Shown here: positions 8,422-16,185 of the stretch, one piece after another
How the letters are laid out: each line of letters starts with the position of its first letter
Position numbering within the stretch: position 1 is the stretch's first letter
Source of the DNA: Bdellovibrionales bacterium
Lineage (GTDB): Bacteria; Bdellovibrionota; FAC87; UBA2466
NCBI GenBank assembly: GCA_005776395.1
Contig: SXPJ01000070.1
Coordinates: forward strand, 1 to 34,268
Direction: 5' to 3'
DNA: 34,268 bases
Notes under the pieces: model-generated
The model's database searches: none
Told to the model about the DNA's origin: nothing
Seen by the model: the letters and a program-made list of their open reading frames with translations, nothing else
Program-made: the position numbers and the translations under genes

Positions 8422-9990
8422 ATGCAGAAAACCATTGTGATATCTACGCTCAACAGCTCCTATTTTCATTCGAGCTTTGGACTTAGATATTTATATGCCA
8501 ACATGGGGGATCTGAAGACTCAAACGGAGCTTATTGAATATACGACTCACCAAAAGTCACTTGATCTTGCTGAAGAGATCTTATCTCGAAAACCCAAAAT
8601 CTTGGGCTTGGGAGTCTATATCTGGAATATTAGGGAAAGTTACGAGCTTGTATCTTTATTAAAAAGGATTGCTCCAGAACTTATCCTTGTTTTAGGCGGC
8701 CCTGAGGTAAGTTACGAAACTGAAACACAGGCTATTTTTCAAAAAGCAGATTATGTGGTTTGTGGAGAGGCCGAGTTTCTATTTCCTGATCTTTGTCAAA
8801 AAATTCTAGAGGGTAAAAAGCCTTCAGTAAAAAAGATTACAGGCCCGCTGCCTGAAATTAACAAGCTTCAATTGCCCTATTCATTTTATACGGACGAAGA
8901 TATTAAGAACCGAGTTATTTATGTAGAGGCCTCTCGCGGTTGCCCCTATAAGTGTGAATTTTGTTTATCCTCTTTAGATACTTCAGTGAGATCTTTTGAT
9001 TTAGAGATCTTCTTATCAGAGATGCAGATCTTGCTTGATAGGGGAGTTAAACAATTTAAGTTTGTAGATCGAACATTTAACTTAAGCATTTCAAAGAGCA
9101 GAAAGATCCTTGAATTTTTTCTTAAACGAATTGATCTAGGTCTATTTCTCCATTTTGAACTGGTTCCAGATCGCTTACCAGAAGAGCTTAAAGAGATTAT
9201 CAGGAAATTTCCTAAAGGGAGTTTGCAGTTTGAGATAGGGGTTCAAACTTGGTCCTCTAAAGTTGCAAGGCTTGTGAGCCGTCGACAAGATTATGAAAAG
9301 GTGGCTCAAAATTTTGAATTTCTAGTCAAAGAGACTGGCGTTCATATTCACAGCGACTTAATTGCAGGTTTGCCTGGAGAGACACTTGAAAGCTTTGCTG
9401 TGGGCTTTGATGCCTTGGCTAGCCTTGAACCGCATGAGATTCAGTTGGGGATTTTGAAACGACTTAAAGGGACTCCGATTATAAGACATGATGAAGCTTG
9501 TGAGATGGTTTATCAGGAAAATCCTCCCTATCAGATTTTAAAAACTAAAGAGATGTCATTTGAGACAGTTTTGAAACTTTCTCGAATGGCAAAGTTTTGG
9601 GACCTCATTGCCAATAGCGGCCATTTTAAAAATTCAATGAAACTTATCAAGGAATTGGCCTCCCAAAGAGAGGTTTCATCCCTCTTTTGGGAATTTTGGG
9701 AGTTAAGTGAGTTTTTTAATCGTCGACATCCTCAGCGTTACGGAATTTCCCTTTTAAGCCAGGTGGAGTCTCTAGAGTTGTATCTAAGAGCTCAACGTGG
9801 GGTCGACAAGGCTTTAGTGAGGCAGGCCTTAATTTTAGATTATACTCAAAATCCTTCTAGGGATATTCCCTCTTTCTTACGAGAGGAGACTCAGAAACAG
9901 CCTAAGTCGAACCGCAACCCCCCCCCTAAGAAAATTTCAGTTCCCATCCCTAGTCGGCAAGCTAGGCATGGGGTGAATGCAGAACTCTAG
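8422..9990 (+). CDS. B12-binding radical SAM protein (DUF4080 type)
   Basis: A 522-residue enzyme with an N-terminal cobalamin-binding-like Rossmann domain (ILGLGVYIWN, VLGGPEVSYE) and a radical SAM core with C174, C178 and C181 in GCPYKCEFC. A C-terminal helical region of the DUF4080 type follows. The reaction is unknown; related enzymes methylate or rearrange unactivated carbons. The start at ATG 8422 has no Shine-Dalgarno sequence. TTGCAA (8386-8391) and CATATC (8409-8414), 17 nt apart, would start RNA at about 8421, so a leaderless message is possible but the -10 is poor. The last 20 codons (after the C9 tract at 9918-9926) encode a tail unlike the rest and may be read-through of intergenic sequence. 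Confidence 0.85.
   Translation: MQKTIVISTLNSSYFHSSFGLRYLYANMGDLKTQTELIEYTTHQKSLDLAEEILSRKPKILGLGVYIWNIRESYELVSLLKRIAPELILVLGGPEVSYETETQAIFQKADYVVCGEAEFLFPDLCQKILEGKKPSVKKITGPLPEINKLQLPYSFYTDEDIKNRVIYVEASRGCPYKCEFCLSSLDTSVRSFDLEIFLSEMQILLDRGVKQFKFVDRTFNLSISKSRKILEFFLKRIDLGLFLHFELVPDRLPEELKEIIRKFPKGSLQFEIGVQTWSSKVARLVSRRQDYEKVAQNFEFLVKETGVHIHSDLIAGLPGETLESFAVGFDALASLEPHEIQLGILKRLKGTPIIRHDEACEMVYQENPPYQILKTKEMSFETVLKLSRMAKFWDLIANSGHFKNSMKLIKELASQREVSSLFWEFWELSEFFNRRHPQRYGISLLSQVESLELYLRAQRGVDKALVRQALILDYTQNPSRDIPSFLREETQKQPKSNRNPPPKKISVPIPSRQARHGVNAEL
9918..9926 (+). repeat. C9 homopolymer tract inside the radical SAM gene
   Basis: Nine consecutive cytosines encode Asn-Pro-Pro-Pro at the C-terminus. 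One added C would bring the TAA at 9927-9929 into frame directly after the prolines. One lost C would give a different tail ending at a TGA in 9973-9975. The tract could therefore vary the C-terminus, or could be a sequencing-length error. Confidence 0.9.
9943..9972. repeat. Hairpin resembling an extragenic palindrome
   Basis: CCCATCCCTAG (9943-9953) pairs with CTAGGCATGGG (9962-9972) with one mismatch and an 8-nt loop, and a GTTC/GAAC dyad lies further out. It forms the last codons of the radical SAM frame, which is unusual for such a strong dyad. It has the look of a REP-type element or transcript-end hairpin. No second copy was seen in this window. Confidence 0.6.
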
Positions 9991-10007
9991 TCAATCGGCT
10001 CTATATA

Positions 10008-10037
10008 TTGACATTAGTGCTAAATACCGCGTAAAAT
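10008..10037 (+). promoter_or_regulatory. Sigma-70-type promoter for a leaderless mRNA
   Basis: TTGACA (10008-10013) matches the -35 consensus fully, and TAAAAT (10032-10037) matches the -10 at five of six bases, with an 18-bp spacer. Counting from the -10, transcription should start at about 10044, which is the A of the ATG of the ATPase gene. No Shine-Dalgarno sequence precedes that ATG, consistent with a leaderless message. Confidence 0.7.
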
Positions 10038-10043
10038 GCACAC

Positions 10044-11192
10044 ATGATATATAGTAGAACGGTGCTGAAACTTATTCAGAAGACACAAAAAAGTATTTTA
10101 TTATTAGGACCCCGCCAAACAGGAAAGTCCACCCTAATTCAATCCTTAAAACCGGATTTCACTTTTAATTTAGCTGAAGAGAGGGAGTTTCTGCGTTTTT
10201 CAAAAGACCCCGATGAGATACTTAACCGATTGGAGGGGATAAAAAATAAAACAGTTTTTATTGATGAGGTTCAGCGTATTCCTAGTCTTTTAAATACAAT
10301 TCAGACTCTTTTAGATAACAAAAAAAGAGGGCTCAGGTTTTTTTTAACGGGATCTAGCGCTAGAAAATTGAAACGTGGGCAGGCAAATTTACTTCCCGGT
10401 AGGCTCATCGCTTTATATCTGAATACCCTAACCGCCAGGGAAATGGAATATTCTGCGAATACTTCGCAGTTATTACGTTTCGGAAGTCTTCCCGGAATTA
10501 TTTCTGAGAAAAGCGAGTTTGACCAAAGACAACTTCTTTTGACCTATTCGGGAACCTATTTAAGAGAAGAGATTCAAGCAGAGTCTTTAGCGCGTAATAT
10601 GGAAGGGTTTTCTCGATTCCTGTCAGTGATTGCTTCCAGAACTACCGATTTTTTGGATCTTGCGAAGTTTTCGAATCAGGCCAGTATCAATAGAGAGTCG
10701 GCAAGACGCTATTTTGAGGTTCTTGAAGACACTTTGATCATAGAAACTTTAGAAGCTTTTTCTCAATCCAATCGTCGACGACTTGTTCAACATCCTAAAT
10801 TTTTCTTATTTGACAATGGAGTTTTAAATGGTCTTCTTGAAAACTTTGAACTCTCAAGCGACCGTAAAGGAATGCTTTTTGAGAATCTTATCTATACTCA
10901 AATTAAACACAGTGCTCGAGCTTTAGGGATTCCCCTGAAAATCTTCTCTTACCGAACAGAGCATTCCGCTGAAGTGGATCTGATAGTCGAATTGCGCGGA
11001 TCCATTTGGGCTATTGAAGTAAAGTCTACTGACAGTGTTCGAAAACCTGATCTCAGAGGGTTTAAATCTTTTCAAGAGTATTACGGAAAAAAGCACGAAC
11101 GAATCATTGTTCATCCAGGAAAAATTTCTTCATCCATCGAGGGTGTACACATACTTCCTTGGCAAGTCTTGTTGAAGGAGATGGGGTTGTAG
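10044..11192 (+). CDS. AAA ATPase with DUF4143 domain
   Basis: A 382-residue P-loop ATPase of the AAA_14/DUF4143 family. Walker A is GPRQTGKS at 22-29, Walker B ends in D74-E75, and FFLTGSS is the sensor strand. The C-terminal half is DUF4143, with an EVDL...AIEVK pattern (D312, E325, K327) like the PD-(D/E)xK nuclease core. The cellular role of the family is unsettled; its members are scattered and often horizontally acquired. The gene stands alone with its own promoter and ends 7 nt from the convergent smpB. The product may bind or cut nucleic acid, but this is inference from the motif. Confidence 0.88.
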   Translation: MIYSRTVLKLIQKTQKSILLLGPRQTGKSTLIQSLKPDFTFNLAEEREFLRFSKDPDEILNRLEGIKNKTVFIDEVQRIPSLLNTIQTLLDNKKRGLRFFLTGSSARKLKRGQANLLPGRLIALYLNTLTAREMEYSANTSQLLRFGSLPGIISEKSEFDQRQLLLTYSGTYLREEIQAESLARNMEGFSRFLSVIASRTTDFLDLAKFSNQASINRESARRYFEVLEDTLIIETLEAFSQSNRRRLVQHPKFFLFDNGVLNGLLENFELSSDRKGMLFENLIYTQIKHSARALGIPLKIFSYRTEHSAEVDLIVELRGSIWAIEVKSTDSVRKPDLRGFKSFQEYYGKKHERIIVHPGKISSSIEGVHILPWQVLLKEMGL

Positions 11193-11199
11193 ATTTTAC

Positions 11200-11667
11200 C
11201 TATCTTTGTGCTTTTTTAGTGATTTTAGCTAAGTCTCGTTTGGCCTCTTTTTCTTTTGTGGCCTCACGTTTGTCGTGGTTTTTTTTGCCTTTAGCGAGAG
11301 CCATCTCAACTTTTACTAGCCCCTTTTTAAAGTACATTTTAAGGGGGATAACGCTGTAGCCTTGAGTTTCTAACTTTGCCCAAAGCTTTGAAAGTTCGGA
11401 TCTGTTTAGTAAAAGTTTTCGTGTGCGAAGGGGATCGTGATTTTCCCGATTTCCTAACTTGTAAGGTGGAATGTGAGCGTTAAGTAGAAAAAGCTCTCCA
11501 CCTTTAAGGAGTCCATAAGAATCTTGGAGGCTGGCCTTTCCTTCTCTAAGACTTTTAACCTCGGTCCCTTTTAGTATGATGCCGGCCTCAAACTTATCTT
11601 CGACGAAATAATTGTGAAAAGCTTTTCGATTTTCACTGATAATTTTTATGCCGCCCGAATCTGTCAT
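11200..11667 (-). CDS. smpB: tmRNA-binding protein SmpB
   Basis: A small basic beta-barrel protein (155 residues, normal for the family) that binds tmRNA and delivers it to stalled ribosomes. Conserved blocks are visible: NRKAFHNYF, FEAGIILKGTEVKSLR, the LLLN segment, and a lysine/arginine-rich C-terminal tail that enters the decoding site. It lies 4 nt downstream of the DUF502 gene at the end of the panB-panC-DUF502 run. I looked for the tmRNA gene nearby and did not find it. Confidence 0.97.
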   Translation of the reverse strand: MTDSGGIKIISENRKAFHNYFVEDKFEAGIILKGTEVKSLREGKASLQDSYGLLKGGELFLLNAHIPPYKLGNRENHDPLRTRKLLLNRSELSKLWAKLETQGYSVIPLKMYFKKGLVKVEMALAKGKKNHDKREATKEKEAKRDLAKITKKAQR

Positions 11668-11671
11668 GTTT

Positions 11672-12271
11672 TTAGTGCTCTTCCCCGGTGATGATTCCCA
11701 TAGAAACGACTATTTTAAAGGCCTCTGGAACTGACAGATCGAGAGCAATCAGATCCTCTTCTTTGACCCATAAATAGAATCCTGAAGTGGGATTGGGTGT
11801 ACAAGGGACAAAGACATTAACAAAACGAGCATGTTCGTCATCTAAAGCTTTGGGAATTATTCTGGAGTCTGGTTTTCCTGTTCTAAATCCGATGGAGTAA
11901 ACTCCACCTCTTGGAAATTGAATTAAGACAACACCTGAGAATTTATCGCTTCCAGGGTTCACAATAGTCGCAAGAAACTTTTTGATAGTTGTATAGATGC
12001 TACCGACCAGGGGTAATTTTTTTACGCCAGAATCTAATAGGTTAACCAACCCTTGGCCTATGATGTTTTGGGTAACTATTCCGGTAATCAAGATGAGTAA
12101 AAATACAGCAGCAAGCCCGATGCCTGGATAGTCTTGAGTGATTTTAGCCGGTAGATATTGTGAGACCGTCGCATCGAGATTTACAATAAGCCAACGCAGA
12201 ATATTGATTGTGGCCATGAGCGGAGCCAAGACAAGCACTCCGGTGATCATCGCAGTTCTAAGCTTTTTCAT
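11672..12271 (-). CDS. DUF502 family inner-membrane protein
   Basis: A 199-residue protein with two membrane helices, about residues 8-27 and 50-68, and a C-terminal soluble domain. The pattern of GxxxLxPLxxTI in helix 1, the long GIVTQNIIGQGL loop, and FPRGGVYSIGF is that of DUF502. The function of the family is unknown to me. The gene overlaps the end of panC by 14 nt. AAGGG lies about 8 nt before the ATG, inside panC, so translation is probably coupled. Confidence 0.9.
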   Translation of the reverse strand: MKKLRTAMITGVLVLAPLMATINILRWLIVNLDATVSQYLPAKITQDYPGIGLAAVFLLILITGIVTQNIIGQGLVNLLDSGVKKLPLVGSIYTTIKKFLATIVNPGSDKFSGVVLIQFPRGGVYSIGFRTGKPDSRIIPKALDDEHARFVNVFVPCTPNPTSGFYLWVKEEDLIALDLSVPEAFKIVVSMGIITGEEH

Positions 12272-13133
12272 AGATAAAACCCTTTAATGACAGATTATCA
12301 ATTAACCTAGTTGTGCCAGCATACACGGCAACAAAGAGATGGGGAAGGATTAGACTCTGTATACAATCATTTGGCTGGGTCGCAAGTAACTCGCGATTTT
12401 GGGTTATCTCTAAATATTGTAATTTCAATTCTTGAGAGGTAAGTAAGGGGCTTATTTTTTTTAGAAGCTCTTCAACCGTTTGGCGTGGATTCTGTGTCAC
12501 CTCTTCTTGGGCTAATTTAAAAGCTATTGGAATTTGTGTCGCAGCCTCTCTCTCTTTGGGGCTTAAGTAGTTATTTCTTGAGGAAAGAGCCACCTGGTCT
12601 TTAGCTCTTACAGTGGGATAAGGAACAACACAAACTGGAAGATTAAAATCTCGAGTGAGTTGTTGAATTACGGTGAGCTGTTGAAAATCTTTCTCACCAA
12701 AAACTGCAAAGTCACATGCAGTCACTTCAAAGAGTTTTAAGACGACAGTAGCCACCCCGTCAAAATGGCCAGGGCGAAAGGCTCCGCAGAGTCGATGGCC
12801 AATCTCTCCTACAGAAACTTTTGTTGCGAAACTCTCAGGATAGAGATCTTTAACCGTTGGATAAAATAAAAGATCGACTCCCAGGGATTCTAGCTTTTTA
12901 CAATCCTCTTCAAAAGCTCTTGGATACTTTTTGAAGTCCTCATTAGGGCCAAATTGAAGTGGATTAACAAAGATACTCACGACGACTTTAAGCGCTAGTT
13001 CTTTAGCTCTTCTCACCAAGGCTAAATGACCTTCGTGGAGACAGCCCATCGTCGGTACCAAAGCTACTTGGCTTTCTATTTTCCAGCGTACACAGGTTTC
13101 TTGAGTTACTTCAGGGGAGTTAAGAATTAACAT
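12258..13133 (-). CDS. panC: Pantoate--beta-alanine ligase
   Basis: Joins pantoate and beta-alanine with ATP to make pantothenate, the last step of vitamin B5 synthesis. The 291-residue protein shows the nucleotidyltransferase HIGH-type motif as HEGH (33-36) in PTMGCLHEGH, then IFVNPLQFGP, FGEKDFQQL, and ALSSRNNYLS for the second ATP-binding loop. Cysteine at 31 stands where alanine or asparagine is more usual, a position not known to be catalytic. It overlaps panB by 14 nt. Confidence 0.97.
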   Translation of the reverse strand: MLILNSPEVTQETCVRWKIESQVALVPTMGCLHEGHLALVRRAKELALKVVVSIFVNPLQFGPNEDFKKYPRAFEEDCKKLESLGVDLLFYPTVKDLYPESFATKVSVGEIGHRLCGAFRPGHFDGVATVVLKLFEVTACDFAVFGEKDFQQLTVIQQLTRDFNLPVCVVPYPTVRAKDQVALSSRNNYLSPKEREAATQIPIAFKLAQEEVTQNPRQTVEELLKKISPLLTSQELKLQYLEITQNRELLATQPNDCIQSLILPHLFVAVYAGTTRLIDNLSLKGFIYEKA

Positions 13134-13932
13134 GGAATGAGTGTTCTTTCTCAGGAAAACTCTTTTTTCTTACTTCAGAGGCATAGGCGTTGACTGCGGA
13201 GCGGGTTTCTTCTGCTAGCTCTGCAAACTTTTTAACAAACTTGGGTTGAAAATCGATATTGAGTCCTAGGAAATCTTGAAGAACTAAGATCTGCCCATCA
13301 CAGTGGGGTCCCGCACCAATGCCAATGGTTGGAACTTTGACTCTGTCGGTTATGGCTTGGGAAAGTTCAATAGGAATCCCCTCAAGAACGATTGCATAAA
13401 CTCCAGCATCTTCTAGGGCGATGGCATCTTGAATAATAGACTCTCGTGCACTGGCTGTTTTTCCTTGCACTCGATATCCTCCTAAAGCATGAACGCTTTG
13501 AGGGGTGAGGCCTACGTGTCCCATTACGGGAATTCCAACCTCAACCATTCTCGTAATGGTTCGAGATACCGTGACTCCACCTTCAACTTTTACGGCATGA
13601 GCCTCTCCCTCGGAGAGTAAACGGCCTGCATTTTTTAGAGCCGATTCAATATTGATTTGATAGCTCATAAAGGGCATGTCGACGACTAAGTGAGCACTTT
13701 TTAGCCCTTTGGCGACACATCTTGAGTGATAGATCATCTCCTCTAATTTAACTGAAAGTGTATTGGGATGACCTTGAACCACCATTCCGAGAGAGTCCCC
13801 CACAAGCACGATATCGACCAATCCATCGACCAATTTTGCAAAAGTGTAATCGTAGGCCGTGACAGCTACTAAAGGATCTGAGCCTTGGGCTACTTTATGT
13901 TTTCTTATCGATAATGTGTTTATCTGTGCCAT
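13120..13932 (-). CDS. panB: 3-methyl-2-oxobutanoate hydroxymethyltransferase
   Basis: Transfers a hydroxymethyl group from methylene-tetrahydrofolate to ketoisovalerate, giving ketopantoate. The 270-residue sequence shows VGDSLGMV (D46 for Mg2+), DMPFMSY, VKVEGG, MGHVGLTPQ and GIGAGPHCDGQ, all expected for PanB. It begins 18 nt after the FadL-like gene and overlaps panC, so it belongs to the run barrel-panB-panC-DUF502-smpB. Its cofactor links it functionally to the folate operon at the right end of the window. Confidence 0.97.
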   Translation of the reverse strand: MAQINTLSIRKHKVAQGSDPLVAVTAYDYTFAKLVDGLVDIVLVGDSLGMVVQGHPNTLSVKLEEMIYHSRCVAKGLKSAHLVVDMPFMSYQINIESALKNAGRLLSEGEAHAVKVEGGVTVSRTITRMVEVGIPVMGHVGLTPQSVHALGGYRVQGKTASARESIIQDAIALEDAGVYAIVLEGIPIELSQAITDRVKVPTIGIGAGPHCDGQILVLQDFLGLNIDFQPKFVKKFAELAEETRSAVNAYASEVRKKSFPEKEHSFHVNS

Positions 13933-13950
13933 CGTCTTATACCTATCGCT

Positions 13951-15207
13951 CTATAATGCGGTCTGCAAGCAGAACCCATAGACTGCAGCATTTCCTTTAA
14001 AGGTGTACTGAGAAGGGGAGAGTTCAGAGGGGGTGGATTTAGTTACTTTGCGAGTGTTGAGCCAGTGGTACTGCCCATAAAGGCTCAGTTTAGTAGACAA
14101 GGCAGATACTGCCTGGAATTTAATTGGATGGGAGATTGAGAGTCCTAAGACGTGAGCGCTTGAATCTAAATAATTACCCGGACCCGAGAGATCCATCACA
14201 GGGCTAGGTCGAAATTGGTAGCCTGAACTGATTATGAGATCTTCAGTTGCAGGTAGCTCAAGTGAAACTCTAGGATTGAAGGTGTTTCTTAAAGGAACGC
14301 TGGGCAGCTGGGTCACTCGAGTTTCTCCCAAGTTGTCTTTAGCCTCGGTGATTAAAATCGGAGCCTTATAGTGATTCCAAAATTCATAGGCCATACCTAA
14401 TGAGCCCTTTAAATTTCCAAATTGATGTTGTCCTTCGATCTCAAGAGTTTGAGGCTCATAGTAGAGAGTGCTTTTAGCGAGTATGGGCTGATGAAGTACA
14501 TCACTGCCGGCTAGAGAAATTTTTCCATCCATGGACTGACTAAAGCTGGGGTCCAGATGCTGATGAAAAGTGAGAGCTGTTTGAGTCTTTTCTATGGAGA
14601 CGTAGAGCCCGATAATAGCCGCAGAGTTGAGGCCGACATCTAAGGCCATTCTTCCTGTAGGATGACGACCCACGATATTTTGCTCAGCGGCCCCCGCAGT
14701 GCTTAAATAGAGGGAGAGGGCTCCTCCCAAATAAAGAGTTTTAGAATAGAGTTCAAGGCCAGCCCCTAGGGTGGCTTTAAATTGAGAGTCAGAGGCCCCA
14801 TATCGCATGATAAAGGCATCTTCTGGAGCATGGGCTGCAAAGGTTCTAAGCTTCTGATAAGGGCCCGATAGAGCAAGCCCGAATCCCATGTGGCGATCTG
14901 AATCTTTTGAGATTTTAAAAGGGAGAGAGAAGCCTAAAGACCAGGTCGTAAGTGATTGGTTTTTTAAATTCAAATTTTCAGAACTTTGAAAACGGGTCTG
15001 TTGGATAGCGGTACTAAATCCAAAAAGAGATTGAGATTGGGCTGCGAGAAGTGAAGGGTTGTAGAGGGCTGCGTAAGGGTTACTTACTTCGGCGAGAACA
15101 CTATTAGCGCGTCCAGAGCTCTCTCCCCCTAGGCCGTAGTTCTGAGCTTGCGAGGCTAGGGCTTGAGATGAAAGATAAACTACGAGTAATAAAAAACTCT
15201 TAAAAAT
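13951..15207 (-). CDS. FadL/OmpP1-like outer-membrane beta-barrel protein with ATT start codon
   Basis: A 418-residue outer-membrane protein of the FadL/TodX type, which imports hydrophobic molecules. The frame read from an ATT at 15207 encodes a full signal peptide (FKSFLLLVVYLSSQALA, cut before SQ), then the family N-terminus GLGGESSGRAN and NPYAALYNPSLLA, then alternating strands. The only ATG/GTG/TTG start is a TTG at 14973, 78 codons inside, which would lose the signal peptide and the plug region. A TAG lies in frame 5 codons before the ATT. GGCGGAG sits 6 nt upstream of the ATT. The barrel gene leads the panB run. Substrate unknown. Confidence 0.85.
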   Translation of the reverse strand: MFKSFLLLVVYLSSQALASQAQNYGLGGESSGRANSVLAEVSNPYAALYNPSLLAAQSQSLFGFSTAIQQTRFQSSENLNLKNQSLTTWSLGFSLPFKISKDSDRHMGFGLALSGPYQKLRTFAAHAPEDAFIMRYGASDSQFKATLGAGLELYSKTLYLGGALSLYLSTAGAAEQNIVGRHPTGRMALDVGLNSAAIIGLYVSIEKTQTALTFHQHLDPSFSQSMDGKISLAGSDVLHQPILAKSTLYYEPQTLEIEGQHQFGNLKGSLGMAYEFWNHYKAPILITEAKDNLGETRVTQLPSVPLRNTFNPRVSLELPATEDLIISSGYQFRPSPVMDLSGPGNYLDSSAHVLGLSISHPIKFQAVSALSTKLSLYGQYHWLNTRKVTKSTPSELSPSQYTFKGNAAVYGFCLQTAL

Positions 15208-15220
15208 GGTCGACTCCGCC
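15205..15220 (-). promoter_or_regulatory. Ribosome binding site deciding an ATT start
   Basis: Read on the minus strand: GGCGGAG (15220-15214), a 6-nt gap, then ATT (15207-15205). No ATG, GTG, TTG or CTG occurs in frame between the upstream TAG and the end of the signal peptide, so ATT is the only reasonable initiation codon unless the base is a sequencing or mutational change of ATG. Confidence 0.75.
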
Positions 15221-15375
15221 TAAGACTTAAGTGGGGAGGTTATAACACTACGCATTATTAATTTCAATGGACTGATTGTAAGGTTTTGAATTTATAGTTG
15301 TTATTGTGTTTTTTTGAAGTGATTTAGAGGGGCTGTATAAATAGGCCGCCTAACACGTCCCAATGGGCGGGGTAC

Positions 15376-16185
15376 TTATAGCTTTACAGCCTGACTGAGT
15401 AAAATCCATTGAGATTCGTTAAGCTCTTCGGCTCTTGTATTGGAAGATAGATCTTGAACCTCCATGGCTTTGGCCCAATCCACCTCTGGGAAAACATGTT
15501 TAAGATTACTGACCATCTTTTTTCGAGGATGTAAGAATCCAGCTTTAATTACTTTACAGAGAGTATTGAGATCCAGATTTTTTGGGTTTTGTGGCTCTAA
15601 GATAACAGCTTGAGAGGCTATCGATGGAGGTGGATAAAAAGCCCCACTCGGAAGAATTCCTAAATTGGTAATTTTAAAATGTAGTTGAGCAATGATGCTT
15701 AAGGCTCCATAACTTTCTTGTCCGACCTTTGCTATGAGTCTTTCCGCAAACTCTTTTTGAAAGGTAAGAACAACTCGAGTGATGTGGGCTTTAAGATCTA
15801 CTAAACGAAAAAAAACAGGAGAGGAAAGATGATAAGGCAAGTTAGAAAGCACTGCTATTTTTCCTGCTTTTTGGGCAAGCTCTTGAAGCGGAGCCTTTAA
15901 AACATCCCCCTCAATAAGATGAATGCTAGGATATTGTTCTCTTAAAAAGGCTGAGAGCTTCTTGTCATATTCAAATAAAGTGACGGGTGCTTTGGCTTTT
16001 TTTAAAAGAAGTTGAGTGAGGGCTCCGAGACCAGGGCCAATTTCCCAAATAGCCTGTGGAGTTTCTCCCTCTGTAACTGCTGAAGTGAGTGTTTCTGCCC
16101 AATGGGGCGATGTTAGAAAGTTTTGACTTAAAGATTTTCTAGCATTGGCATCGAGTTTGGCTAAAAGCTCTTTAGGATGGGCCAT
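15376..16185 (-). CDS. rsmA: 16S rRNA dimethyladenosine transferase
   Basis: Dimethylates two adjacent adenines near the 3' end of 16S rRNA during small-subunit assembly. At 269 residues it matches KsgA. Visible motifs are QNFL (21-24), the SAM loop EIGPGLG (48-54) and the catalytic NLPY (115-118). The start at 16185 is chosen because its A is shared with the tsaD stop (TAATG) and GGGGGG lies just upstream; a longer frame from 16233 would add 16 untypical residues lying wholly within tsaD. Translation is almost surely coupled to tsaD. Confidence 0.95.
   Translation of the reverse strand: MAHPKELLAKLDANARKSLSQNFLTSPHWAETLTSAVTEGETPQAIWEIGPGLGALTQLLLKKAKAPVTLFEYDKKLSAFLREQYPSIHLIEGDVLKAPLQELAQKAGKIAVLSNLPYHLSSPVFFRLVDLKAHITRVVLTFQKEFAERLIAKVGQESYGALSIIAQLHFKITNLGILPSGAFYPPPSIASQAVILEPQNPKNLDLNTLCKVIKAGFLHPRKKMVSNLKHVFPEVDWAKAMEVQDLSSNTRAEELNESQWILLSQAVKL

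Noticed and set aside
11200-13932. Possible ssrA (tmRNA) gene near smpB
   Set aside because: No tRNA-like ends or tag-coding pattern found in the short gaps around smpB.
13951-14973. Short version of the FadL-like protein from TTG 14973
   Set aside because: It would lack the signal peptide and conserved N-terminus that are encoded in the same frame upstream.
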